Origin: Linnemannia hyalina
Lineage: Eukaryota; Mortierellomycota; Mortierellomycetes; Mortierellales; Mortierellaceae
Direction of reading: 5' to 3'
Length of the DNA stretch: 64,000 nucleotides
Assembly: GCA_019671135.1 (NCBI GenBank)
Contig: JAHRHY010000026.1
Location: 372,001-436,000, forward strand
This document shows, in pieces, positions 9,826 through 20,639 of this stretch (its first letter is position 1; each line of letters begins with the position of its first letter). The position numbers were made by a program, and so were the translations under genes. The notes beneath the pieces were generated by a model. That model saw nothing but the letters and a program-made list of their open reading frames with translations. It searched no databases and was not told the DNA's origin.

Positions 9826-11827
9826 AGCATACCAGACTACTCCTGCAAAGTCACAGAAGCATGTTTTATTAACCTAGATACAGGAGATCCGATCCGAGTT
9901 GCTGATGAATAGGGCGATCCATGCCCTGATCTCAGGCAGATTGAGCGAGTGGTTGTGTCCTCTGATAGGCTCCACATTCGTGGTTACTGGGGGTGAGGTG
10001 GACGAAAGAGGAGAAAAAAGGGTGTTGTTGTGTCTGCATTGCGAAACAGGATGTCTGATTCCGTGGCGACTACTTCGCGTACTCGCACACTCATCAGACG
10101 ACACTCTTCTACTTGCAGCTCCGCAATAGACAAACTTGGACAAACTTGTTGTCTCGATATCTACACCATGAGCGCCAGACTGTCGTGGATTGCTACTATG
10201 TAATTCATACGCCGCCGCCGTTGTATTTTGTGATAAAGGAACCTAATCTGTTGCAATTGAAGCTCACGCTTTCACAATACGATAAATGTCGTCAAACAAG
10301 GGTACTCTACAAACAAAACAAAAAAAAAGAACTGTTGCGATTTTCTGTGTGCACGCACTCGGGCGCGGTGGAAGGTAGGAAAGTGATGGATGAGAAAGAG
10401 GCATTCAAGAGGAAGCAGGGAGGTAGTCAAGAGTAGTAAAGGTACTAAATACCTTCAAGCGCAGCGAAACATGCATATTCATGCCAAATTTTTTTGGAGA
10501 GGTACATGTAGTCAAGAGGAAGAAGAGAGGAACAAAGAGTAAACGGAGAGTAAACAGAGTAACCTGAGAGTAAACAGAGTAACCCGAGAGTAAAACAGAG
10601 TAACCCGAGAGTAAACAGAGTAACCCGAGAGTAAATAGAGTAACCAGAGAGTAAACAGAGAGGTAGTTATGAGCAGTAAAGATATCAGACGCCTTCAAGC
10701 ACAGCGAAACATGCATATTCATGCAAAAAAAAAAATTGGAGGTAGTCAAGTGAAAGTCAAGAGGGGGCTGAGAAGAAACAGAGAGGTACATGTAGTCAAG
10801 GATTCAAAGATACAGTCTTACGATCATCGAGCAAGATGCACATTTCGATCCACAGCCGCATCTTGTGGCGTGCAAATTAATAAGTATAGCGCGTGGCTAG
10901 AAGTAATATAGTAGAAGAGGCTGTAAGAGCGTAAGAGGTTGCGAGGATTGGGATTTATATGCGTAAGAAAGTGATGGCGAAGGGTGGCGGGTGGAGGGAG
11001 GTAGCAAGAGCACATTTTTTTTTTGTTTGAATGCATGCTTGTCACCCTATGAGAGGACAAGGTATGGAGGCCTTTCAAGTCCAAATTATCATATGGTGTT
11101 TGTTACATCTCTGCAGATCTTGACGATATCCACCGCGTCCATTAGAGGAGAGTGTATGTATGATATCAACCATTTAAAACAACCACTGTAACATTCCTTG
11201 CGCGATTATCCTACTAAACACAACTACATTCTCCAAACAACAAAGTCTTCTTATTTTTCGCTCACCAATATCTTGAATGTGTTCATCTACTATTAAACTG
11301 TAACCCTCACTGCAAGATTCGACAGAGTAGTTCTTGTATGTGATCATCTAAAGCACTTGTATTCTCAACTGTATCTTTGTCGTGAAATACAGGGGAGAGA
11401 TTACATTTTAAAAATTCTTGTGCTGTCTATTGCTATTTTATTCTGTGTTCTGTTGCCCACAATGAAGAGATATGCCAGTTATGGAAGTCAACACTCCGTT
11501 CCTTGGACTTTGGATATTTTTTATATGCCTTTTTATATCCTCTGCACATGAAGGGGCCGCTATATGCATAATTTCCTCTGCCTGCATCTCTGCATGACTA
11601 TCGTGGAAAAGAATGATAGCAAAGACAAAAAGTGTGAGAATGATTGACTGGTGACAACCTACCTCAGCTCGCCACATTACGGCTTTTGCATAAGAAGTGT
11701 TGTTTGCTCTGCCATATAAATAGTTCAACCCTGGTGGCATGTTATTTTCTACAAACCTCCAAACCCATCTTCATACTCCACGCCTGTACGCCAATCGCCC
11801 TACCTACCACTCCCCACCCACCCATCC
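9826..11827. other. Gene-free region with tandem repeats
   Basis: About 2 kb without a convincing gene. It holds the repeat cluster at 10421-10800 and A/T runs. Open frames here are short, start at weak codons and show no domain. Confidence 0.5.
10421..10800. repeat. 20 bp minisatellite flanked by ~100 bp direct repeats
   Basis: About six copies of a 20 bp unit (GAGAGTAAACAGAGTAACCC) lie at about 10536-10660. They are flanked by direct repeats at 10421-10523 and 10661-10760 that share CCTTCAAGC(A/G)CAGCGAAAC and ATGCATATTCATGC. A third partial copy (GAGGTACATGTAGTCAAG) is at 10782-10800. Confidence 0.85.
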
Positions 11828-12901
11828 ATGCCACCCTCCGAAGCCGAAGTCGAAGCCGAAGTCGAAGCCGAAGTCGAAGCCGAAGTCGAAGCCGAAGTCG
11901 AAGCCGAAGTCGAAGCCGAAGCTGACGACCCCAACACACCATGCACATACTGGTTGTGTACCAAAGGCTGTCTGGAAAAACAGAGAGCGAAGGGTCGCCT
12001 TAGCAGGTGGGATCGGGCTCACATTCTCCGAAGACATTCGGACACAGCCATAGAGGTCGCCAACAAAAAAACAGGATGCTCAGTCGTCTACCGAAGGAAC
12101 CCCAATGCGGATATGCATTTCCAGTGCATTTGCGGGAGTTTGATTAGCTCGCGCGGCTCTGTGAAGAAGCACTACGTTGGCTGCAAAAACCTGCAGGGCG
12201 TCATAAAAGGCAATGAATATTCTCATTTCAATGTCAGCTCTGAGGTTAAGCCGGCAGGTGTGCTGAACGGTGAGGAAGATGAGGGGGAGGACGAGGAAGA
12301 TGAGATGGAAACCATTGGCGCCACTTCCGGCTCCATTGTTCCCTGGGGTGCATCAATGCAGTTGCCGCCGTCTTGCAGTGCAGCTCCCAACATGACGGCT
12401 GCGAGTGAACAGCAAAACTCTTTCATTATGAATGCACTTAGGTTTCAACAGGATCAGGGTACTCACCATCAGCAACAACTGCAAGACCACCAACAAAAGT
12501 TGTTTGATCAGCAGCGCCAGTATGCAGAGCTCTCTCTCATGGTGCAGAGACTTCAACGACAGGCGGAGCAGGCGCAGGAGCAGCAAACAGATCTTGTGGT
12601 GCGGAGACTTCACCAACAGAAGGAACAGGCGCATGAGCAGCAAGCAGATCTTGAGACGCAGTCAATTCAACAGCAACAGCGGCGAATAGCTCACATTGAA
12701 CAGAGACAGGAGGGACAGCATCAAAAGCGTCAACGGAATTCGTTGGAACAGCTTCGCCATAGGGCGCAGGCTCAAGTTACCACCACCACCACTGCCGACT
12801 CTCGATCGTCCCGCGGAAATACTTCCCACCCAGAACCATCAAGCTCTGGTCCATGTAGGTTGCCTAATTATGAGTCAACGCTTGCATGCGGGGTTCTTTG
12901 A
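11828..12901 (+). CDS. EAEV-repeat, Cys/His-rich, Gln-rich protein
   Basis: 357 residues. After MPPS come seven four-residue repeats (EAEV x6, EAEA; residues 5-32). Two Cys/His clusters follow: CTYWLCTKGC...HILRRH (about 39-72) and CICGSLIS...HYVGCK (about 98-120). These could be degenerate zinc fingers, possibly of a BED or C2H2 type. An acidic segment (EEDEGEDEEDE, about 145-158) and a Gln-rich coiled-coil-like region (about 200-310) follow. An alternative 3' end is possible: a donor at 12855 (GTAGGT) and acceptor ending at 12979 (TTTTCAG) keep the frame and end at 13131. A DNA-binding or transposon-derived role is a guess. Confidence 0.55.
   Translation: MPPSEAEVEAEVEAEVEAEVEAEVEAEVEAEADDPNTPCTYWLCTKGCLEKQRAKGRLSRWDRAHILRRHSDTAIEVANKKTGCSVVYRRNPNADMHFQCICGSLISSRGSVKKHYVGCKNLQGVIKGNEYSHFNVSSEVKPAGVLNGEEDEGEDEEDEMETIGATSGSIVPWGASMQLPPSCSAAPNMTAASEQQNSFIMNALRFQQDQGTHHQQQLQDHQQKLFDQQRQYAELSLMVQRLQRQAEQAQEQQTDLVVRRLHQQKEQAHEQQADLETQSIQQQQRRIAHIEQRQEGQHQKRQRNSLEQLRHRAQAQVTTTTTADSRSSRGNTSHPEPSSSGPCRLPNYESTLACGVL
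11840..11923 (+). repeat. 12 bp coding minisatellite, 7 copies
   Basis: The unit is GAAGCCGAAGTC, repeated almost perfectly for 84 bp, so copy-number changes preserve the frame. The other forward frames give RSRS- and PKSK-type repeats without stops. Confidence 0.9.
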
Positions 12902-15900
12902 GTGCACTCGTATTCTACCTTTAAACGATCGACCACCACATGCTGACTATATTTTAGCAAAACTCTTTTCCATTTTCAGTGGACCATCTAGCCTTCAGGA
13001 AAGGCGCCACCCCTAATAAGGAGACGCCTGATCGCCTGACCCATGGAGCGATTCCGTCATCGTTCCATTATCATAGATACATAAACAATGACTTCAATGG
13101 AAAACAAAATGACAGCTTCTATTATATGTGATGAGTGAGTGAAAACAAGGCGAGGGAGAGGAGAAGGAGAGAAAGAAAGGGAAACAGAAGAAAACAGCAA
13201 CATCAGAGCCAAGAGATATGTCCTAAAAAAACTGGCGCACGCAGAGGGGATACTGTTGGCAACATGCGATGAGGTACAGCCTAGGTGTAACCAAAAATCA
13301 GCGAGCACAATCGACCGCTCATGTAAGCGCGGGGGCGACGAAAAGGTATAGGGCAAATTGTGCTGTCTGTACTGAGCTTGCGACTCTTCTTTGCTGCAGC
13401 ATTTTTCTCATTTTTTCATTGTCTCTTTCTTGTTGTCACTTGAGAGGTTAAGCATCTCGCAGTAGGTCGGTTCACAGTGAATCCTATTTCTTAGTCCTGG
13501 CGTCGACTCTGCACAACAGGCACTCGCTGTTTGACAACCCTGGGTTGTCAAATTTGCTCCAAGGTAACCTGTCAACCCGGGTTGCCAAGTAGCATTCTTT
13601 TTTTTCTGGCAAAGCGTGACTGTAGGTTGTCGAATATATTAACCCTTTTTTTGTCACTTTTTTTTTGCTTATTTGCCACCAACTTTTTCCTCAATAAAAT
13701 AAATAACCATGTCCGATCAAGCTTGAACTCACAAAACATCTTCATTGACCTTAGCAAACTACCTTTGGATGATGATCGGATGACGTTCAGTAATTGAGAT
13801 GAGTTCAAAATGTTTTTTTACATCTACCCGCCTACAGTTCAAGTGCAGTGCGCGTGTTTTGCTCCAAAAGAAGGGGTGAAGGGAAATGTAGAATCATTAT
13901 CGAGGGCGCTTTCAAGTCACCAATACTTTCTTGTCTTCTTCATGCCCCACCATTCTTAAAGCTGCTTTATTCCCTTCACTCATCAATAAAGCCTTTTCGA
14001 CGTTGCTTTGTGAATACGGCGATACTAGTTTTACAGCGATAGGACCACAGTTGTTGAAAAGTGTTTTGAGATATGTAGGAAGCGAGTGAAATTATACCAT
14101 ATTTTGTAATATCTTCCTCACCCTATGGACCTTTGTAGAGACGCGATGGACTTTGACTTGCTAATAGACATCCTTAGAGAGGCATCCTGAACGCTGTTTG
14201 CAATCTAAAATGGGTTGATCTGATTACGAATGGCAATGCTATGCCACTCACAAGACAGGTGCCTCGCGATAAGTAATTAAACCATGTTAGTCACACTTTA
14301 AACCACTTCTCTCTAGGATATCTTTCAGCGGCTTTAGGTCGTGTTGCTTCTATCTACCAACACCCTAGGCTATGGAAAAATGGAACAGTGGCAACTGCTA
14401 GTAAAAATAATTGGCGTGACCAATTCAAATTATACACTTTTTCCCTCCATTCTCCACATCACAACCAGTAAAACCTTACCCACACGGACTGCATACAACA
14501 CACACGTCCTTCTTTTCATCACGCCCGTGATAGAACAAAGAGAACTTACTTGTCATTCTTTATCTGACGAAGTCAACATCCTCGCCCCGTCAGCCGTCGC
14601 CACTGTCACCTCATATGAGACTTTCGAGAATACCCCTATACATTGGGCGCCTTTTCCCTTCCTTACAAAGCAAAACAATAAATATAATAACATGTTTAAC
14701 TGCGGTACTCTTTTCTTCAAAAGAGCTGCCAAGATAACACATTAATTGTTCGATTCATTATGAGCCATTCACTCCATCTCATCGATAAAATAAAAAAATG
14801 TACTTTATTTGCTTGACGACATATTTTCTCCATTGTCTGGCTATGGTTATTTGTGTGTAGAGTGTAGACTATGTGGTTGTGTGTTGGGATGTGTTTGGGG
14901 TTGCTTAGAGGTGTGAGCAAAAGGGGAGAGGGTGAGAGAGAGGGAGAGAGAGGGGAGATGGGGAGATGGAAAGATGGGGAGATGGGGAAGGAGGGAGTGG
15001 AGAGGAAGAGACGACGGAGGTGGTTGGGGTCCATAAAATAAACAAAAAAACAAGGCAAGGAAGGGGCCGAGAGAGGTATGTAAAGTGAAAGAAAAAAAGA
15101 AAAAAAGAAAGAAGAGAGAGAGAGAGGGGGGGGAAGGAGTGTGAGAACGCTGCAGGTGCTCAGAGAGACATTGATGGTAGTTCCTGTTTCCTAGGAGGTG
15201 TATGTTTGTGTGCTCATGGGAAGGGTGTGTACAAATAAGTTGTGTTGCGGAGAGGGAAGAAGGCAGGAAGGGAGGGAAGAAGAGAAGGGAGAGGGGATGA
15301 GGAGGTGAAGGGCAAAGGAGAGGTTGAAGGATAGAGAAGGAAGGAAAGGGAAGGAGAAGGAAGAGAAGAGGAAAGAGAACGAAGAGAGAGAGAGAGTGAG
15401 TGAATGAGAGTGATAGGGGCCCAGCCGCCATCATCATCATCATCATCTGACGTAGGGAACAGGGATCACTGTCATGATTTTATCTCTGTTTGTTTGTGGC
15501 TGTTTTTGTTGTTGCTGCTGTTGGTCCTGGTGCGTATGGGAAGGAGAGGAGGGGGATATCGACCCTCATAGATATGGTTCAGGGGATCCCATGCTAAGAC
15601 TGCGCTTAATTCTATTTATAGAGGCCCCCCTCTCCAAGGAATCCGGCGCCAATTTCGAACAAACCCAGGGTCTCCTCCTAACATCAATGTAAACAATGAA
15701 CATCTGGCGATGTAACGGTTTTTTTCTGGCTGTGATTTTCGCCCATGACACACTCAAAAGCACACTCTTACAGGTCGTGTAAGAATTTCATTTGTGTCTG
15801 CATCCACATACGCTATGCACCCCATTGGCAAATTAGTGAAAAGTTGAAAGCCTTTCTTTTTGGGCGCCGACGCGACCGTCAGACAATGTCATTCACTTTT

Positions 15901-16099
15901 CTCTTCCCGCCTACCTCTTTTCATTTTTTCTTTCCCTTAATCTCGCCAGCTTTCTCGACGTCTTTCTTCCCCCCTCTGATCTTTATCGATAACCACTCCT
16001 TCTCCACCACCACAACCTTTCACTCACATCCATCCTTTCCGATCCCCCTCTCCAGCACGTTTTCCTTCTGTTTCTATGCCAGATTACTCTGCCCATAAA
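12902..16099. other. Gene-poor region with simple sequence
   Basis: 3.2 kb without a convincing gene apart from a possible alternative last exon (12980-13131) of the preceding gene. It contains AT-rich sequence (13.5-14.8 kb) and a long purine-rich tract. Pyrimidine-rich sequence at 15.89-16.07 kb resembles the leader of a UBL-RING gene and precedes the pseudogene copy. Confidence 0.5.
14922..15415 (+). repeat. Purine-rich (GA) tract, ~0.5 kb
   Basis: The + strand is overwhelmingly G and A with imperfect GAGA, GGGGAGAT and GAAGG motifs and a few interruptions (about 15000-15020, 15140-15245). Long open frames on the other strand here are compositional artefacts. Confidence 0.8.
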
Positions 16100-17056
16100 A
16101 TGTCCCCAACATTCGATATCATCATCGCCAACAGCGACCGCCCCGCCTACACCACCGTGACCTCCTCTTCCATGGCACCCCATTCGAGAACCATAGTTGC
16201 ACCCTGGAGGACTATTGCATCGTGGACGGCCACTCCATCCTCACCTGCCACGCCCTGTCATTCCGGTCAAGAGCTGAAGGCGATGTTGTCGTGCTGGTGA
16301 ACGTTCTTTATGGAGAGACATATACGTGGCACTTTGCGCTAGAGACGACGATTCAGGAAGTCAAGACGGTAATGCACCTGTTGACCGGGCATGAGTCTTC
16401 GGCTCATAATTTTATCTATGGGGGCAAGAAACTCTAGGATAAGTGCTCACTGGCGGATTATGGTATGGGTGAAGGTTCAATTATTCATTTGGACAGACGA
16501 CCACTGGGCGGGACCGCAGCTCCTTAATGCATCATCTTCCCGGATAACTCGGATACTTCAGGCCTTCGCAATATCCACCATCCAGAACCCGCGCTTCCAG
16601 ACGGTGTCATCTCTCCTGGTATCAACATCGAAAGCGCATGCAATTACACCCCCCACCAACCGAGTCGTCCGCAAGAGAGCCTTCGGCACCTTGACCATCC
16701 CCCAAGCTTTTCTTCGCCTGTCCAAACTGCGGCGGATCAGATGGTATCACTCCTATCACCGTGGGATTCATGCGCTACAAGTATCGTTTCCGTGGCACCA
16801 AGGCTACTGGCGAGCTGTACACCTCTGGTTGGAGAGAAGTCACGACTAACGATTGATACCAACTACTCGACTCCAGCAAAGAGATCTTTTGGCGCCATCT
16901 GTATATCGAAACTGTCAGTCTTTGATTATGATGAGTGCCCTTTCTGTTTGGAGTTGCTGAAGGAGTTTAAGACTTTGGAGTGTAGTCATCAGTTCCATGC
17001 CGAATGCATCAAGATGTAGAGGGGATCTTGCCCTACTTGCCGGCACAAAAGACAGC
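16100..17056 (+). pseudogene. UBL-RING pseudogene (copy 4)
   Basis: It begins MSPTFDIIIANSDRP, like the starts of the intact copies. Homology then continues in shifting frames: a ubiquitin-like segment at about 16290-16440 (TYTWHFALETTIQEVK...FIYGGKKL, then TAG where the intact copies read LED) and a RING at about 16933-17045 (CPFC, CSHQFHAEC, CPTC). A TAG at 17017-17019 stands where the others have Trp (EQW/KKW/KQW). Several frameshifts and stops make it non-functional as a full protein. It probably decayed after duplication from a neighbour such as the copy at 17669. Confidence 0.85.
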
Positions 17057-17668
17057 TGTCGATGAGCTGTTCACAGGGTAGTGACGACTCAGGAGAGGAT
17101 ACTGAAGATGCTGCGGATCCTCCAATTGAGGTGGATGGAGTTGGTTCGCTGCCGTCCGAGGGTATGAATCTGGAAGCTGGACAGTCGAGCAGTAATACAC
17201 ACTTTGACATACTCTACGCCACGGTGAAAAAAAGGAAAGAGATGAATCTTAACAAAGTCAAAAAATGAGACACATCAATGGTCGGAGAAAGAAAAGATTG
17301 GATGGAGGTGAACAAAGAGACATGCAGCAAGGCGCCAATCGCCAATGGTCGTAGTCCAAGAGTGAATGCTCGTTTAAAGAGGGAACATATGTGGTCTGTC
17401 TTACTCAATCCATAGCAAAAAATATATACATGTGACGCCAAAGGGTGATGTGGCCGTTGGCCCATGGGACCAGAATAATTATGCAACGTAGGTTAGCATT
17501 GTAAACTGATTCATGCATTTTTATTACCTTCCTCCTTCCTTTCTTTTTTCTTTTTTTCTTTCTTTCGCTTCGCCATTTATCCTTCCCTACTTACCCTCAC
17601 CCATCACGGCACTGTCCCTTTCCTCTCCATCTCCTCTCCTTTCCTCCTCCACCTTTTCGCCTGACAAA
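17057..17668. other. Intergenic region before UBL-RING copy 5
   Basis: No gene seen. An open frame at 17062-17268 is acidic and short and probably fortuitous. From about 17520 a strong CT-rich leader precedes the ATG at 17669. Confidence 0.5.
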
Positions 17669-18742
17669 ATGGCAACGACACTCGATATCGTCATCGCCAA
17701 CAAAGGCCCGGACGACACCATCAATGTCCGCTACAAACCAAACGAGCCCATCTTCTTCCTCCTCAAGCGCATCCACGTATGGTTAGGAACCAACGAAACC
17801 TCCATCTCCCGTCAAGACCTCTTCCTCAACGGCAAGAAGCTTGAGGACCATAACCAGACCATGGACTATTACCGCATTTTTGGCAACACCTTGACCTACC
17901 GCGCCATACCCTTCATGCCCCGTCCTGTCCGAGCCGGGGGAGAGATCACCCTCTTTGTCAAGACACTCACTGGCAAAATAATCACGCTCTTCTGCTCTGC
18001 GGTTGCGACAATCGATCACGTCAAGCAGATTGTGCAGGACAAAGAAGGGATACCCCCAGACCAGCAGCGGTTCATCTTTAACGGCAAACAACTCGAAGAC
18101 GGCCGCACGCTTTGTGATTACAACATTCAGAACGGATCGACTGTTCATATGTTCCTGAGACTGCGCGGTGGCGGGACCCTTCCTGGAATCGTGTTCGCCG
18201 ACGTCTCGGATGCCTCGGGAGTCATCAAGGTCCAGTTCTCGGTCAACGCTCCTCCAGGTCGTATTGCCAGTCATGGCACCAACGTCGAGTGCAAGTGTGA
18301 ATGCACCCCCACCCACAGGGTCATCTGCAAGAAGAGTTTCGGCACCCTAGAACTCTCTCGAGCTACTTTCACCTGCCCGAACTGCTACAAATCTGACAGC
18401 ATCGCCCCCATCACCGTTGGATTCATGAACTGTAAGTACCGTTTCCACGGGATAAAGCTCTCCGGTGAACAATACACTTCGGACTGGAAGGAAGTCACCA
18501 ATGACGACTGCTACCAGGTGTTCAAGCCCGACAAGCAAATCCACTGGCGCCGTTTGATTATCGAGTCTGCAGGCCTGAACGAGTGCGACGAGTGCTCAAT
18601 CTGTCTGGAAGAGCTTCGGAAGTTTGACGCCCTGGGTTGCGGTCACCGGTTCCATGCAGATTGCATTGAGCAATGGGATGGGTCCTGTCCCAACTGTCGA
18701 TTCAACAGGCACCTCGTCAGCGGACATGAAGTGGAGCTGTAG
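17669..18742 (+). CDS. RING-H2 protein with embedded near-canonical ubiquitin (copy 5)
   Basis: 357 residues, one exon; start [11 protein letters not shown] first ubiquitin-like domain (1-80; [11 protein letters not shown]) is followed by a very ubiquitin-like domain at about 93-168 ([35 protein letters not shown]), ending FLRLRGGG. Equivalents of ubiquitin Leu8, Ile44 and Lys48 are kept; Lys63 is Asn, Lys29 is Ile and Val70 is Phe. Then come a cysteine-rich module (CKCEC 208-212, CPNC 236-239, NCKYRFHG 254-261) and RING-H2 (309-343: CSIC, CGHRFH, CPNC). It could be an E3 ligase carrying its own ubiquitin, and cleavage after Gly-Gly by a deubiquitinase is conceivable. The domains are clear; activity is inferred. 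Confidence 0.9.
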   Translation: MATTLDIVIANKGPDDTINVRYKPNEPIFFLLKRIHVWLGTNETSISRQDLFLNGKKLEDHNQTMDYYRIFGNTLTYRAIPFMPRPVRAGGEITLFVKTLTGKIITLFCSAVATIDHVKQIVQDKEGIPPDQQRFIFNGKQLEDGRTLCDYNIQNGSTVHMFLRLRGGGTLPGIVFADVSDASGVIKVQFSVNAPPGRIASHGTNVECKCECTPTHRVICKKSFGTLELSRATFTCPNCYKSDSIAPITVGFMNCKYRFHGIKLSGEQYTSDWKEVTNDDCYQVFKPDKQIHWRRLIIESAGLNECDECSICLEELRKFDALGCGHRFHADCIEQWDGSCPNCRFNRHLVSGHEVEL

Positions 18743-20639
18743 CAGTTCGGAGAGGGAAAACTGGCTTTATGGAACAGAGGGAATCAATTGTGCGCGCTTT
18801 TGCACACGTTCAATTCATACCAGTTCTTACCTGAGAATATGCAGCCCATTCTTTTTTTCATTCTGCAGCATTGGGTGCTTGTCTCCCATGTCCAAGAGTG
18901 AATAGTGTAGTCGATTAGAGTAGTCGGGAATTATATATATATATATTTGGATTTGCATGGCTCTCGCACGCATGCTCGTGGTGATTGGGTGTAGATTATT
19001 GTCGAACCAACAAACGTGTCTCTGGATCTCGATCAGGCACCGACTGGGTCAGCATAAATAAGGTTTGATCAATCCGTGTTGGCTGACAGACTCTCCGGCG
19101 CCCTTCTCACTCTTCCCTCTGTTTCCCTCTCCACACCCACTGCCATAGAGGAAACGTTGTCCGTGGATGCATCCGTCGTTGTCATATTGCTCTGGACCCA
19201 GGCCCATTCCCTCTCTTGTTACAATTTTTCAAGCCCAGACTCTTATTCTTCCTCTGTAACCAGCCCATCTCTTACACAACCAAGCCCAGCCCACTCCTTC
19301 GACAAAAGCATAGCCCTTCCTTCTCGTTCCATCTTCTTCCCTTCCCTTTCTATTGTCGCCATTCGCCCTCTTCTTTTTATCGTTTATTCTTTGTCCTTTC
19401 CTTCTCACCCCTTTGTGCACCAACTAATCTCCAAACATTCCCGCCAGTTATTTTTTATTTCTCTTTTCTCTTAGCATTGTTGTTGTTCCCTAGAAATGGA
19501 CAGTTCCAACGCCTCCCTCTCTATCTCTCACCTTCCTCACAGGAACAACAACCAGTCCCTTTTGTCTTTCTTGAAGAAAAAATGTGAGCATGAACAAGGG
19601 AGTGAGCAAAAATACCATCGATCCTGACATCCCTTAGTTATCCTTCCTGTAGAGCACAACTAGGAACAAAAGAGAGGGGTTCATAACAATAGCAAGAAGT
19701 ATCCCTTCGATGCTCTTCCTTCCTGTTCGCTTACTCCAGACCGAGAACGATGGTGAGGTAATAAAACAATTGTCTCCTGTACCACTCGTTAGTGCCAACA
19801 GGGGCAAACAAAATGATAACATGGCCCAAGCAGGCTGTTCCTTCTTTTCCCTACTGGACATATGGTCAAGAGGTCAAGAGTGACATGGACCCCTTTTTGG
19901 CTTTGCTTCAAAGTGTCATGACGGTGCAGTGAATGAACGGACATGTGTGCCTGGACAGACTGGCTCTTGTTCTGAAAGAGTATGTTGTGGACTTCATGTC
20001 CTCCCCTCCTTTTTTTTCTCCCCTTCTTCCCATGCGAATTGACATACGAATGAATGGGCTGAAGGGGTGCAACAATGGATTGAACTGCACTGAATACACA
20101 AATACGGCAAACAGAGACAAAAAGGAGTAGGAAGGAGGGAAGGAGGGACAGAGAGCAAGAGAGAAAGAGAGGGGCATACTTGTTTGTTTGTCGTCTCCAT
20201 GTGTGTGTTGTCAGCAAATCCTTTGGTCCTCTTCTCCTCTTCTCTTTTCCTTCGTCTCTTTCTTCCTTCCTCCTTTCCTTTCCTTTCCTTTCCTTCGTTC
20301 TTTGTCGAATTCGAACTCACATTCCCTTCCCTCTCACCTTTTCACTCTCTTGACGCCCCTCTATTTCTTTTCTTTCAATCATCTTCATTTCACTTCCGTT
20401 CACCCTTGTATAGACCACTCTCGCACGCTTTCTCAAGACAAAAACACAGGCACACTTCCTTATTCCAACAAACGAACGACACCATACCCATTTCTTTCAC
20501 GTCCTTCCTTCTCACTTCTCCTTCTCTCTTCCCTTTTTTTTCATTACCCACATTCCTGATCATCCTATCTTATCTCCACCATCGTTTCTTCCTACCTCCC
20601 TATTAACGAATCCTTCCACCCATACCAAAACACGCAAAA
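18743..20639. other. Intergenic region, pyrimidine-rich
   Basis: 1.9 kb with no convincing gene. A (TA) run lies at about 18935-18946. Long CT-rich tracts at 19.2-19.5 and 20.2-20.63 kb give spurious open frames; the latter probably is the promoter and leader of the gene at 20640. Confidence 0.5.

Noticed and set aside
14847..15446. 199-codon minus-strand frame rich in Ser, Leu, Phe and Pro
   Set aside because: It is a compositional artefact of the purine-rich tract; no domain and no splice context.
19076..19587. Overlapping + strand frames in CT-rich sequence
   Set aside because: They are overlapping low-complexity frames rich in Ser, Leu, Phe and Pro without domains, better explained as simple pyrimidine-rich intergenic sequence.
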